A stretch of 64,000 nt of DNA from Asaia bogorensis (lineage in GTDB: Bacteria > Pseudomonadota > Alphaproteobacteria > CACIAM-22H2): NCBI GenBank assembly GCA_945901855.1, contig CAMDLT010000001.1, positions 62,001 through 126,000 of the forward strand, written 5' to 3'. Shown piece by piece: positions 1 to 8,451 of this stretch. The notes below the pieces were generated by a model. It worked only from the letters and a program-made list of their open reading frames with translations, searched no databases and had not been told where the DNA came from. A program made the translations under genes and the position numbers. How positions within the stretch are numbered: the first letter of the stretch is position 1; the number at the start of each line of letters is the position of its first letter.

Positions 1-182
1 AATCGCGTTTGGCCGACCGAAAAATCGCGTTCGACAAGCTCGTTTGTCCGATCGGCATTGCCGGCATTGCCGACAAACACCCGCATGCGATCGCCATTGC
101 AGCGGCGGCCGATTTGCTGGTCCGCCAGAGTGCCGCCAAAAATGCCGCGGCCTCCGGCGAACCGGCAGCGCTCAGCCGGTAG
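1..182 (+). CDS. xdhC: XdhC family protein, C-terminal end (partial)
   Basis: Only the last 59 codons are present; the gene enters from the left edge. The readable tail contains LVCPIGIAGIADKHPHAIAI, the pattern that closes the C-terminal Rossmann domain of XdhC/CoxI proteins. These help insert the sulfurated molybdenum cofactor into xanthine dehydrogenase-type hydroxylases. The last ~20 residues are Ala/Ser-rich and look like a non-conserved tail. It converges on the RidA gene with only 3 nt between the stops. Which hydroxylase it serves cannot be seen here. The call rests on a short segment. Confidence 0.7.
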   Translation, partial: SRLADRKIAFDKLVCPIGIAGIADKHPHAIAIAAAADLLVRQSAAKNAAASGEPAALSR

Positions 183-185
183 CGC

Positions 186-533
186 TCAAATTGCCGCGAT
201 GACGGCGATTTCGACCAGATACTGAGGGGCTGCGAGTTTCGCTTCGACGGTCGCGCGCGCGGGCGTGTGGCCCGCAACGACCCACGAATCCCATACCGAA
301 TTCATGTCGCCAAAACTGCGCATGTCGGTCAGCCAAATCGTCGCCGACAGCAGCTTCGACTTGTCGGTGGCGGCCTCGGCCAGCAGCGCGTCGATCTGCG
401 CCAGAATCTGCTGGGTCTGTTTCTTCACGTCCGCGACCGGATCGGCCGCGACTTGGCCCGCGACATAGACGGTCGAACCGTGCACGACCGCTTGGGTCAT
501 GCGGGTACCGGGCTTGATGTATTTGATGCTCAT
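186..533 (-). CDS. RidA/YjgF/YER057c family protein
   Basis: This 115-residue protein has the usual RidA length. RidA enzymes hydrolyse reactive enamine/imine intermediates to ketoacids in the cytoplasm. The family's ligand-binding arginine is visible as R93 in PARATVEAKLA and the late glutamate as E109 in YLVEIAVIAA. The N-terminal VYVAGQVAADP matches the usual (V/I)SGQ(I/V) strand. The gene follows the ABC permease by 14 nt on the same strand and is probably co-transcribed with it. Such subgroup members beside transporters are often tied to nitrogen-compound catabolism, but the substrate is unknown. Confidence 0.9.
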   Translation of the reverse strand: MSIKYIKPGTRMTQAVVHGSTVYVAGQVAADPVADVKKQTQQILAQIDALLAEAATDKSKLLSATIWLTDMRSFGDMNSVWDSWVVAGHTPARATVEAKLAAPQYLVEIAVIAAI

Positions 534-547
534 CCGTCGAACCTTTC

Positions 548-1321
548 TTACGTCGTACCTTCTTGGCCGCGGGTTGCCCAGCCGGTGAAGTGCTGCTCAA
601 GGAACACGGTGATGGCGTACATGACAACGCCCATCACCGCAATGACGAGCAGGCCCGCGAACACTAGCGGCACATCGAAGCGCGAGGAAGCCGCAATCAT
701 CAGATAGCCGATCCCTTCGTTCGAGGCGACCGTCTCGGCCACGACCGAGCCCACGAACGCCAGCGTGATCGCGACTTTGAGCGAGGCGAAGAAATACGGC
801 AGCGAGCGCGGAATGCCGACCTTCCACAGAATCTGCATTTTGCGCGCCCCCAGCGAACGCAACACGTCGCGCATTTCGGGCTCGATTGTCGCAAGGCCCG
901 TGGCCACGTTCACCGCGATCGGCAAAAACGCGATCATGAACGCGGTCAGTACGGCCGGGACGGCACCGATGCCGAACCAAATGACGAGCACGGGAACGAC
1001 CGCAACCTTGGGGATCGAGTTGAATCCGATCAGCACGGGATAGAGCCCGGCATAGACCACGCGCGACGCACCGATCAGCAACCCGATCGCAAGACCTACC
1101 ACGACAGCAAGGGCGAAGCCGCCAAGCGTGGTCGCCAGCGTGAAGGCGGCGTTGTGCCAGATCGGGCCCCAGCGCAACACCATCGTGTCGAAAATAATGC
1201 TCGGGCGCGGCAAAATGAAGACCGGCACCTTGAAGGCGTAGCACGCCACCTCCCACAGCAAGAACATGCCGACCACGGTCACGACCGGGGTCACGTAGAC
1301 GATCATTTTGTCTTTGTTCAT
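548..1321 (-). CDS. ABC transporter permease, SsuC/TauC type
   Basis: A 257-residue inner-membrane protein with about six hydrophobic segments. The cytoplasmic EAA loop is recognisable as LRSLGARKMQILWKVGIPRS at about residues 140-165. This places it in the BPD_transp_1 family that imports sulfonates, nitrate, taurine or pyrimidine precursors. No ATPase gene is adjacent in the window. A substrate-binding protein of the matching NMT1/SsuA class lies far away at 63723. The upstream ribosome site is weak. The substrate cannot be assigned. Confidence 0.88.
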   Translation of the reverse strand: MNKDKMIVYVTPVVTVVGMFLLWEVACYAFKVPVFILPRPSIIFDTMVLRWGPIWHNAAFTLATTLGGFALAVVVGLAIGLLIGASRVVYAGLYPVLIGFNSIPKVAVVPVLVIWFGIGAVPAVLTAFMIAFLPIAVNVATGLATIEPEMRDVLRSLGARKMQILWKVGIPRSLPYFFASLKVAITLAFVGSVVAETVASNEGIGYLMIAASSRFDVPLVFAGLLVIAVMGVVMYAITVFLEQHFTGWATRGQEGTT

Positions 1322-1502
1322 TGCGGGAACTCGCTTGGAAGGGGGAAAGCCGTCGTTACGCCAAAACCTTGCAATGCGTATTCCAAAGGATAAACCCTTG
1401 ATTTACATAAAGGTCGCGACGAATCTGCCCAAATATTAGGCGGCCTGTACATCCTTGTGCAAGGTTCTTGCTGGCGCAGCCCTCGCCACGCTAGCAAGGG
1501 GC

Positions 1503-2507
1503 ATGATCGTGGCTGAAATCCTTCCGGGGCTGGCGCTTGCATTTTTTTGCGGCCTGGGCGGGGCCTATGGAATGGCGCGCTGGCGCATTCTGGTCGATCG
1601 GCCCAACGCACGTTCGTCGCACAGCCTGCCCACGCCGCGCGGCGGCGGGGTGGGACTCGTGGCGGGCACGTTGCTGGCGGGCGCGTGGCTTGGCTTGCCG
1701 GTCGCGGCCGCAACCGGAATTGCGGCGGGTGCGGCGATCGCGGCGACGGCAGGTCTTGCCGACGATGCGCGCGCCCAAGGCGCCTATGTCAAATTTGGCG
1801 CGCAGTTTTGTGCGGCTGCCCTTGCGATGGTCGGCGGGGCGGTTTTCGACGTCGTGCATGTCCCCGGAATCGGGCCCGTTTCGCTTGGGGCGCTTGGCGT
1901 CCCGTTGACCTTTTTGTGGTTTGTGGGGCTCACCAACGCCTACAATTTCATGGACGGGCTCGATGCGTTGGCGGCCGGCACTGGCCTTGTGGCGGCCGGG
2001 TTCGCCGGGCTCTTTTTGTCGCTCGCGGGACACGGCGAATTGGCGGCGCTTGCGTTTGTGCTGGCGGCTGCGTGTGCCGGGTTTATGCCATTAAACTTGC
2101 CGCGTGCGCGCATTTTCATGGGCGATGTCGGCTCGCAGTTTTTGGGATTTTGTTTTGCAGGGCTCGGCGTGCTCGCGGCCAATGCCGAAGCGGACGGGCG
2201 TCTGTTCTGGCTCGTGCCGATCTTGCTGATGCATTTTATGTTCGACACGCTGGCAACCGCGCTGCGCCGTGCGGCCAACGGCGAGAACGTGCTCGCGGCC
2301 CACCGCTCGCATCTCTATCAGCGCTTGAACCAGTCGGGCGTGTCGCACGGCCGCGTCGCAGCCTTGCTGGCCGCGATGGCAACGGCCCAGGGCGTTGCGG
2401 CCTTCTGGCTGCCGACCAGCGTGCATGGCGCGCTGCTGGCAGCTTTCGGGGTGCAGCTTGTCTATGCGGCGTTCGTGCTCAGCCGTGCGAAGGCGCAAAT
2501 CCCATAG
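1503..2507 (+). CDS. GT4-type undecaprenyl-phosphate sugar-phosphate transferase (WecA/WbpL/MraY superfamily)
   Basis: A 334-residue polytopic membrane protein. Superfamily motifs are clear: TNAYNFMDGLDALA (substrate and Mg binding), ARIFMGDVGSQFLGF (the GDxGS loop) and AAHRSHLYQRL (the HRxHxYQ motif of the WbpL branch). These enzymes move a sugar-1-phosphate from a UDP-sugar to undecaprenyl phosphate and start O-antigen or exopolysaccharide repeat units. I start at ATG 1503 (MIVAEILPG), preceded by AAGGGG. The reading frame is open to 1455, but that extension does not look conserved. The last 29 nt overlap the convergent amidase gene. No other glycan genes are adjacent. Confidence 0.88.
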   Translation: MIVAEILPGLALAFFCGLGGAYGMARWRILVDRPNARSSHSLPTPRGGGVGLVAGTLLAGAWLGLPVAAATGIAAGAAIAATAGLADDARAQGAYVKFGAQFCAAALAMVGGAVFDVVHVPGIGPVSLGALGVPLTFLWFVGLTNAYNFMDGLDALAAGTGLVAAGFAGLFLSLAGHGELAALAFVLAAACAGFMPLNLPRARIFMGDVGSQFLGFCFAGLGVLAANAEADGRLFWLVPILLMHFMFDTLATALRRAANGENVLAAHRSHLYQRLNQSGVSHGRVAALLAAMATAQGVAAFWLPTSVHGALLAAFGVQLVYAAFVLSRAKAQIP

Positions 2508-3888
2508 GGCGCATGCGTTCGACGTTGCGCGCAAGGGCGAGCACGTCTTCCTCGCGGTGGCGCTTGCCGACGATCTGCAAGCCCACCGGCAATTGGCCGC
2601 GCGTGCGCCCGCTCGGCACCGAAATGGCCGGAACGCCCGCCATCGTGACCAGGAAGGTCGGCGCCACCCAATCGATGTAGTTGGCCAGCTTCTGGCCGCC
2701 GACCGTTTCGGGGTAATTCTGTTCGACCGGGAACGGTGCCACGGGCGTGCACGGGCAGCACACGGCATCGTACGTTTCGAACAAGGTTGCCCAGGCCTGC
2801 ACCAGCTTGGCGCGCGCATGTTCGCCAAGCGCGATGTCCTTGGGGCCCTGCGCCAAGCCTTTGCGGATATTGCCCGAGAGGTTGGGATTGAAGCGATCGA
2901 CCAGATGCAACCGGTCGAGATGCGAATGCACCATCCATTGGCCGCGGAGCTGCAAAAACGCCTCGCGCGCGAACGACAGATCGAAGCCGATTTCTTCGAC
3001 CGCAGCACCCCACGAGCCCAGCTGGTAGGCGGCCGCACGGCAAATTTCGTCGATTTCGGGATCGACGCCGATTTTGGCGATGTCCGAAACATACGCGACG
3101 CGCATGCCCGCGACGGGTCTGTCGACGGCTGCAACAAAGTCGCGGCCCGCTACCGGAAAACTGCGTGCATCGCGCAGACTCTCGCCCGCGATCGCCGACA
3201 GCAGCAGCGCGCAATCGCCAACATCGCGCGCCATCGGGCCCGCGACCGACAGCATGTCGAAAGCGCGCGCCGTTGGATAGACCGGCACCAGCCCCGGCGT
3301 TGGCCGCAATCCGACCACGCCGCAGAACGCGGCAGGCGTACGCAAGCTGCCGCCCAGATCCGAACCGTCGGACAAAGCGATCATGCGCGCGGCGAGCGCT
3401 GCCGCACCGCCGCCGGTCGAGCCCGACGCCGACATGCGCAAATCCCACGGATTGCGCGTGGCGCCGAAAAGTTCGTTGTAGGTATTGGCGCCAGCCGCAA
3501 ATTCGGGCGTATTGGTCTTGCCCACGATCACGGCCCCCGCCGCCTTGATGCGGGCAACCATGATGTGGTCCTCGCTCGGCACGTTTTCCGCCATCGTCTT
3601 GGAGCCGTAGGTCGTCACAATCCCGGCGGTCTGGTGGACATCCTTGATGCCGATGGGCACGCCCGCCAGCACGCCCGGATCTTCGCCGGCCGCGACCTTT
3701 GCATCGATCGCCGCCGCCCAGCCGCGCGCTTTGTCTTCGGTCAACGTGCAGATCGCGTTGACCTTGGGGTTTTCGGCCGCGATGCGCGCCAGGTGCGCTT
3801 CCAGCACGGTCGTTGCCGTCAAAGCCCCCGATTTGACGCGGGCGGCAATTTCGCGGGCGGACAGGCTGACGATCCAGGAATCGGACAT
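2479..3888 (-). CDS. Amidase, amidase-signature family
   Basis: 469 residues, within the usual 450-500 for the amidase signature family (amide and carbamoyl hydrolases, also GatA-like). The Ser-cisSer-Lys triad is readable: K82 in GVPIGIKDVH, S157 in SASGSTGGGAAA and the nucleophile S181 in SDLGGSLRTPAAFCG. GatCAB partners are absent, so a catabolic amidase is more likely than GatA. I start at MSDSWIV (3888); the frame continues 18 codons upstream without conserved sequence. It is divergent from the molybdopterin oxidoreductase (75 nt apart). The true substrate is unknown. Confidence 0.9.
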   Translation of the reverse strand: MSDSWIVSLSAREIAARVKSGALTATTVLEAHLARIAAENPKVNAICTLTEDKARGWAAAIDAKVAAGEDPGVLAGVPIGIKDVHQTAGIVTTYGSKTMAENVPSEDHIMVARIKAAGAVIVGKTNTPEFAAGANTYNELFGATRNPWDLRMSASGSTGGGAAALAARMIALSDGSDLGGSLRTPAAFCGVVGLRPTPGLVPVYPTARAFDMLSVAGPMARDVGDCALLLSAIAGESLRDARSFPVAGRDFVAAVDRPVAGMRVAYVSDIAKIGVDPEIDEICRAAAYQLGSWGAAVEEIGFDLSFAREAFLQLRGQWMVHSHLDRLHLVDRFNPNLSGNIRKGLAQGPKDIALGEHARAKLVQAWATLFETYDAVCCPCTPVAPFPVEQNYPETVGGQKLANYIDWVAPTFLVTMAGVPAISVPSGRTRGQLPVGLQIVGKRHREEDVLALARNVERMRPMGFAPSHG

Positions 3889-3963
3889 TGCGCAAGACCT
3901 CGTTGGTTGACCGGGCTCCACCGCATCTTGCGAGAACCCCACCCGATCCCGTACCTTTACGCC

Positions 3964-6039
3964 ATGCCCGATTCAAGCGCCGTTTTGCCGACTTGGCATT
4001 CTTCGACCTGTCCGCACGATTGCCCCAGCGTCTGCGCACTGGAAGTTGAACTGCTGGCCGAAGGGCGGATCGGCAAAGTGCGCGGTGCCCGCGACAACGA
4101 TTATACGGTCGGCGTCGTCTGCGCCAAGGTCGCGCGCTATGCCGAGCGCCAGCACCACCCCGATCGGTTGGCGACGCCGTTGCGTCGGACCGGCCCGAAG
4201 GGCTCCGACAAAACCGGATTCGCGCCGATTTCGTGGGACGAAGCGCTCGACGAAACGGCGCATCGCCTCCGGCAAGCTGCCGCCAAATATGGCCCCGAAA
4301 CCGTGTGGCCGTATTTTTACGCAGGCACGATGGGCCTTGTGCAGCGCGACGGCATCGAACGCTTGCGCCACGCGATGGGCTATTCGCGCCAGAATTCGAC
4401 CTTTTGCATCACGTTGCCCGATGCCGGCTGGAAAGTCGGTGCGGGCGCCAAGCGCGGCGTGGACGCGCGCGAGATCGCCGACAGCGACTTGATCGTCGTG
4501 TGGGGCGGCAATCCGGTATCGACCCAAGTCAACGTGATGAGCCACATCGCGCGCGCGCGCAAAACGCGCGGTGCCAAGCTGGTCGTGGTCGATGTTTATC
4601 GCACCGGTACGGCCGAACAAGCGGACATGGCCTTGATCGTCAAGCCTGGCACCGATGCGGCGCTCGCCCTTGGTGTCATGCACGTGCTGTTTGCCGAAGG
4701 CTTTGCCGACCGCGCCTATATGCAAAAATATACCAAGGGTGCCGACGAACTCGAAGCGCATGTGGCCGCCAAAACGCCGGAATGGGCCGAAGCGATTTGC
4801 GGCGTGCCGGCCGCAACGATCCGCGAATTTGCGCGGCTGTTCGGGCGCACCAAGCGCAGCTATATGCGCATGGGCTACGGCTTCGCGCGCCATCGCAACG
4901 GCGCGTCTTCGATGCATGCCGCAAGTTCGCTTGCGGCCGTCACGGGCGCCTGGGCGCATCCGGGCGGCGGGGCAATGTACGGCCAGTCGGGGCTCTACAA
5001 ACTCGACAAGACGCTGATCGAGGGGCTCGACCGCGTCGATCCCAGTACGCGCATCCTCGACCAAAGCCGCATCGGCGCGGTGTTGACCGGCGACCGACGC
5101 GATTTGGGCGACGGCCCCCCGGTGACGGCAATGTTCGTGCAGAACACCAACCCGATGAACGTGGCGCCCGATCTTGCGCGCGTGCGCGCAGGGTTCATGC
5201 GCGAGGATCTGTTCGTCTGCGTGCACGAACAGTTTTTGACCGACACCGCCCGCATGGCCGACATCGTGATGCCGGCGACGACGTTTCTCGAGCACGACGA
5301 CCTTTATACCGCGAGCGGCCACACGTATTTGCAGGTCGCTAAAAAAATCGTCGAGTCCTATGCGCAATGCAAACCCAACCATTGGGTGTTGCAGCAACTG
5401 GCCCGGCGTCTGGGCGCCGAGCATCCTGGCTTCGGCATGACCGAGTGGGAAATCATCGATTGGACGCTCAAAGCCTCGGGCCATCCGTCGGCCGACGAAA
5501 TTCATGCCAAGCGCTGGCACGATTGCGCGCCCTCGTTCGAAACCGGCCATTTCCTCGACGGTTTTGCGCATGCCGACGGCAAATGGCATTTCACGGCTAA
5601 TTGGGCCGCCATTGGACCGGCCTGGAAAGACATGCCGGTCCTGCCCGATCAAATGGGCTTCGATGCGCCGACGCACGAAAAACCGTTCCGGTTGGTTGCG
5701 GCACCGGCGCGCAGTTTCTTGAACTCGACCTTCACCGAGACGCCGGGCAGCCAAGCGCGCGAGGGGGCGCCCGCAGCCTTGATCCATCCGGACGATCTTG
5801 CGGATCTGGGGATCGCCGACGGATCCAATGTGCATTTGGGAAATGCGCAAGCAAGCCTTTGCATTGCAGCCAAAGCGTTCGACGGCACAAGGCGCGGTAC
5901 GGTCGTGGTTGAAAGCATTTGGCCCAACGCGGCCTTTGTCGATGGGCTTGGCATCAATGCGCTGACATCGTCCGACCCGGGTTTCCCAGCTGGCGGTGCC
6001 GTGTTCCACGACACCGCCATTTGGGTGCGCCCGGTTTAG
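3964..6039 (+). CDS. Molybdopterin-dependent oxidoreductase, DMSO-reductase family, with N-terminal [4Fe-4S] site
   Basis: 691 residues. The N-terminus has CPHDCPSVC (C16, C20, C24) and a fourth cysteine at C53, which ligate a [4Fe-4S] cluster. The Mo-bisPGD domains follow (SDLIVVWGGNPVSTQ at about residue 180; MFVQNTNPMNVAPD at about 390) and then a C-terminal molydopterin dinucleotide-binding domain. No twin-arginine signal is present, so it should be cytoplasmic. No electron-transfer subunit is next to it. I start at ATG 3964; the frame is open far upstream, but that part is the antisense of the amidase. The stop overlaps the degraded SDR on the other strand. Substrate unknown. Confidence 0.88.
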   Translation: MPDSSAVLPTWHSSTCPHDCPSVCALEVELLAEGRIGKVRGARDNDYTVGVVCAKVARYAERQHHPDRLATPLRRTGPKGSDKTGFAPISWDEALDETAHRLRQAAAKYGPETVWPYFYAGTMGLVQRDGIERLRHAMGYSRQNSTFCITLPDAGWKVGAGAKRGVDAREIADSDLIVVWGGNPVSTQVNVMSHIARARKTRGAKLVVVDVYRTGTAEQADMALIVKPGTDAALALGVMHVLFAEGFADRAYMQKYTKGADELEAHVAAKTPEWAEAICGVPAATIREFARLFGRTKRSYMRMGYGFARHRNGASSMHAASSLAAVTGAWAHPGGGAMYGQSGLYKLDKTLIEGLDRVDPSTRILDQSRIGAVLTGDRRDLGDGPPVTAMFVQNTNPMNVAPDLARVRAGFMREDLFVCVHEQFLTDTARMADIVMPATTFLEHDDLYTASGHTYLQVAKKIVESYAQCKPNHWVLQQLARRLGAEHPGFGMTEWEIIDWTLKASGHPSADEIHAKRWHDCAPSFETGHFLDGFAHADGKWHFTANWAAIGPAWKDMPVLPDQMGFDAPTHEKPFRLVAAPARSFLNSTFTETPGSQAREGAPAALIHPDDLADLGIADGSNVHLGNAQASLCIAAKAFDGTRRGTVVVESIWPNAAFVDGLGINALTSSDPGFPAGGAVFHDTAIWVRPV

Positions 6040-6343
6040 GCCGCAATCAAGCCGCCATCGACGACGATTTCAAGCGCGGATTCCGTCGCCCATTTGCGCG
6101 ACTTGGTCGGCGGGCATGCCAAGCTTGCCGTAGATGGGCGTCGCGATCGCTCCCGAACTGATCGTGTTGATGCGGATGCCGCGCGCGACCAGTTTGGCCG
6201 ACACAGCGCCTTTGCTTGCCGTGTAGACCGCCATCCCGCCCATGCCGACGCCCGCGTTGGCAAATAGAACGCTGTGCGGTCGCAAGTCCAATGCCCGTGG
6301 TGCCGCCGGCAATCAAGGCCGTCAGACCGTCGAGACGTTTCAT
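6036..6343 (-). pseudogene. Degraded short-chain dehydrogenase/reductase (SDR) remnant
   Basis: Pieces of one SDR appear in order but in different frames. MKRLDGLTALIAGGTTGIG (cofactor site) runs from 6343. VLFANAGVG, AVYTASKGAV and ARGIRINTISSGAIATPIYG follow in a second frame, and EIVVDGGLIAA ends at 6036 in a third. About 300 nt remain of a gene that should be about 750 nt. The segments between NAG and YxxxK and before the C-terminal VDGG are missing, so several deletions and frameshifts have occurred. The start codon abuts the TetR relic on the other strand. No intact product is possible. Confidence 0.85.
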
Positions 6344-6771
6344 TGTTCGCGAAGGCCGTGGCGCGGTACCAAGAGATGTATTTTGTGCCGAATCTGCTGA
6401 CACTGACCCAAGCGCCCAATTTGGCGGCGGGGATTGCCGCCTATTTGGCCGCTTCTCTGCGGCTGGTTGCCGGGGCCAAGACCCCCAAGGGTTGCTTGAT
6501 CGCCAAAGTTTTGGTCGAGGTGGCCGAGGCCAACCCGCGTTGGCGCGCGCTGATGGGGGAGATTTCTGCCGGGGGACGGGCAGCTTTGACTGCCGCGTTG
6601 CGGGGATTTGTGCCGCAAAATCGGGCAAAACTGCTTGCCAGTTTATTGGTGATTGCAGTCCCTGGCCTCGCTGTTTTGGCCCGTTCCGGCGCCTCCGCAG
6701 CCGAATTGGCCGCCTCGCTCGACGCGATCGATTCCGCCTGCCGCATGATTGGCATGGAAGATGCTTTATAA
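6344..6771 (+). pseudogene. TetR family regulator remnant lacking its DNA-binding domain
   Basis: The readable part begins LFAKAVARYQEMY, the residues that normally follow the TetR helix-turn-helix, and continues with TPKGCLIAKVLVEVAEANP and a helical C-terminal ligand domain ending ...SACRMIGMEDAL. The ~50-residue HTH that should precede it is absent. Instead, the 5' end runs directly into the antisense SDR start codon at 6341-6343. TetR regulators often lie divergent from the SDR they control, so the two relics look like an old pair joined by deletion of the shared promoter and the regulator's N-terminus. The C-terminal part is an open frame of about 143 codons but could not repress DNA. 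Confidence 0.75.
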
Positions 6772-6790
6772 AAACATGTCGCAAGGTTTC

Positions 6791-6825
6791 GCGCGGCGGT
6801 CCGTAACCGGACACCGCGCTTTCTT
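6791..6825 (+). terminator. Possible intrinsic terminator after the TetR relic (first of two)
   Basis: GCGCGG (6791-6796) pairs with CCGCGC (6814-6819). A second helix, GTCCG with CGGAC, lies inside it across a small internal loop, and TTTCTT follows. It is weaker than the hairpin 30 nt downstream. Confidence 0.45.
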
Positions 6826-6851
6826 GGCGGACAGGTTTCTCCCCAACTTTT

Positions 6852-6880
6852 AGGCCGGTGCCATGTGCACCGGCCTTTTT
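6852..6880 (+). terminator. Intrinsic terminator, plus strand
   Basis: A perfect 10-bp stem, AGGCCGGTGC (6852-6861) with GCACCGGCCT (6867-6876), encloses a 5-nt loop (CATGT). The stem runs into T6876-6880. It lies 80 nt after the TetR relic and before the convergent SDR at 6959, so it is probably the original terminator of the TetR gene, retained although the gene is broken. Confidence 0.85.
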
Positions 6881-6958
6881 CTTGTGCGGATTCCGGAGAA
6901 CGTCGGGACTCGGCGCGTGGCTCGGCCGCGCCTCGGCATTGGCTTTCGGGCCCGTCTC

Positions 6959-7750
6959 TCAGATCTTGTCGGAGGGGAAATCGCGCCGGAAGGTCGCAAG
7001 TCCAATGCCGGCGGCATCAAAGCCGCCATCGACGGCCAGTACTTGGCCCGTCACGTAGCTTGCCCGGCTGCTCGACAGAAAATAGATCGCTTCGGCAAGT
7101 TCCGTTTCCAGCCCGTACCGCGCCAGCGGCACCGAATCGCGATAGTCGGCGCGAATGGCGGGCGTGTGCACGGCTTTGGCCATCGCGGTTTCGACCGGAC
7201 CGGGTGCCACCGCGTTGACGCGAATGCCGAGCGACGCCAGCTCGACTGCAAGCTGTTTGGTGAGGTGCGCAAGGCCCGCCTTGCTCGTGCCGTAGGCGAC
7301 GCGCATGGTCGATGCGCGCAACCCCGAAATCGAGGTGATGTTGACGATCGAACCGCCGCCCACGCGCAGCAGCGGGACCGCCGCCATCGACACGATAAAC
7401 GGCCCGGTCAGATTGACCGCAAGCACACGCATCCAGTCCTCAAGCGGCGTCTCGATCGCGGCCTTGAAGATCGCAATGCCCGCATTGTTGACGAGCGCGT
7501 CCAACCGTCCGAACTTGGCCGACAGAGCGGCCATGGCCGTCGCCACTTGCGCTTGGTCGGAGACGTCGGCAGGCAGCGCTACCACCCGCTCGGGGGCTGC
7601 GAACCGCGCGGCGGCTTCGGCGAGGTTGTCGGCATCGAAATCGAGCAGCGCCAAGCGCCAGCCATCGGCGAAGAAGCGCTCCGCGGTCGCACGACCGATG
7701 CCGCGCGCGGCACCGGTAATCAAAGCCACGCGGTTTTCGGTCTCGGCCAT
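6959..7750 (-). CDS. Short-chain dehydrogenase/reductase, NAD(P)-dependent
   Basis: 263 residues, classical SDR. It has the cofactor motif TGAARGIG (12-19), NNAG (88-91), N113, the catalytic S140 in NITSISG and Y153xxxK157 in YGTSKAG. A C-terminal VTGQVLAVDGGFDAAG completes the fold. The ribitol-side residue D37 after strand 2 (LLDFDAD) suggests NAD(H) preference. I start at MAETENR (7750); the open frame upstream (53 codons) is not SDR-like. It is not a copy of the SDR relic at 6036-6343, whose N-terminus differs. The substrate is unknown. It diverges from the GlcG-like gene. Confidence 0.92.
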   Translation of the reverse strand: MAETENRVALITGAARGIGRATAERFFADGWRLALLDFDADNLAEAAARFAAPERVVALPADVSDQAQVATAMAALSAKFGRLDALVNNAGIAIFKAAIETPLEDWMRVLAVNLTGPFIVSMAAVPLLRVGGGSIVNITSISGLRASTMRVAYGTSKAGLAHLTKQLAVELASLGIRVNAVAPGPVETAMAKAVHTPAIRADYRDSVPLARYGLETELAEAIYFLSSSRASYVTGQVLAVDGGFDAAGIGLATFRRDFPSDKI

Positions 7751-7959
7751 GTGCGTTTCTCCCGTCAGTCGTTTGTGGAGATGCAGTCTGTCAAGAACGG
7801 CGCAACCCTGCCACCAAAACCGGCTGGTGGTGGATGCGTTGGCCTTGCTGCGGGGCCTCAAAACCCGCATTGCGGAAATTTCGAAATACGCGCTTGTACC
7901 GGGCGCCAAAGTGCCGCAAACCTCGAATCCTTCTTGGCGTTCCGCAAAAAGGTGATCCC

Positions 7960-8385
7960 ATGTCAGACGTCGTTCCGTTTTTGAAGCGTTCTTATGCTGG
8001 TGCCGTCAAGATGCTGGCGGCTGCGGTCGCCAAGGCCGAGACGATGGGCGTGCCGCAATGCATCGCGATCGTCGACAACGGCGGCAACATGCTGGCCTTT
8101 GCGCGCATGGATGGCGCCAAGCCCCTGTCGGTCGACTCCGCTACGCGCAAGGCCGTAACGGCCGCCTCGAGCCGCGCCCCAACCGGCGGTATGGCTGAGG
8201 GGCTCGATCTGCGCTTGGCGATCGCAACGCAAGGCAAGCTGATCAACGTCAAAGGCGGGCTGCCAATCGTCGTCGACGGGCATACGATCGGCGGCATTGG
8301 CGTTGGCTCGGGCACGGGCGACCAGGATCTTGAAGTCGCCAAGGCTGGCGTGGCTGCACTGGCTGGCGCCAAGCACGACTTTTAG
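7960..8385 (+). CDS. GlcG/HbpS family protein (heme-binding-like)
   Basis: 141 residues, the usual size of the GlcG/HbpS (DUF336) fold. The family pattern VPQCIAIVDNGGNMLAFARMDGAKPLS and the C-terminal GGLPIVVDGHTIGGIGVGSGTGDQDLEVAKAG are both present. Members are soluble and include a heme-degrading extracellular sensor, but most have no known role and lie in catabolic clusters. No signal peptide is seen. I start at ATG 7960, preceded by AAGGTG; the longer frame upstream lacks family sequence. It converges on the TRAP permease gene. Confidence 0.88.
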   Translation: MSDVVPFLKRSYAGAVKMLAAAVAKAETMGVPQCIAIVDNGGNMLAFARMDGAKPLSVDSATRKAVTAASSRAPTGGMAEGLDLRLAIATQGKLINVKGGLPIVVDGHTIGGIGVGSGTGDQDLEVAKAGVAALAGAKHDF

Positions 8386-8451
8386 GCGCCAAAGCGCCGC
8401 TCGAAATGCACGCGTAAAAAGTGCGGCGCTGCTTTCGGTTGCTTTGAAGGC

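Noticed and set aside
1453-1464. CCTTGTGCAAGG palindrome before the GT4 gene as an operator.
   Set aside because: Short, with no promoter-like context I can defend; such 12-nt palindromes are expected by chance.
2395-3963. The long N-terminal extension of the molybdopterin oxidoreductase frame.
   Set aside because: It is the antisense of the amidase. The family N-terminus with its Cys motif starts right after ATG 3964.
8385-8398. GGCGC/GCGCC hairpin after the GlcG-like gene as a terminator.
   Set aside because: Only 5 bp with a 4-nt loop and no T-run on either strand.
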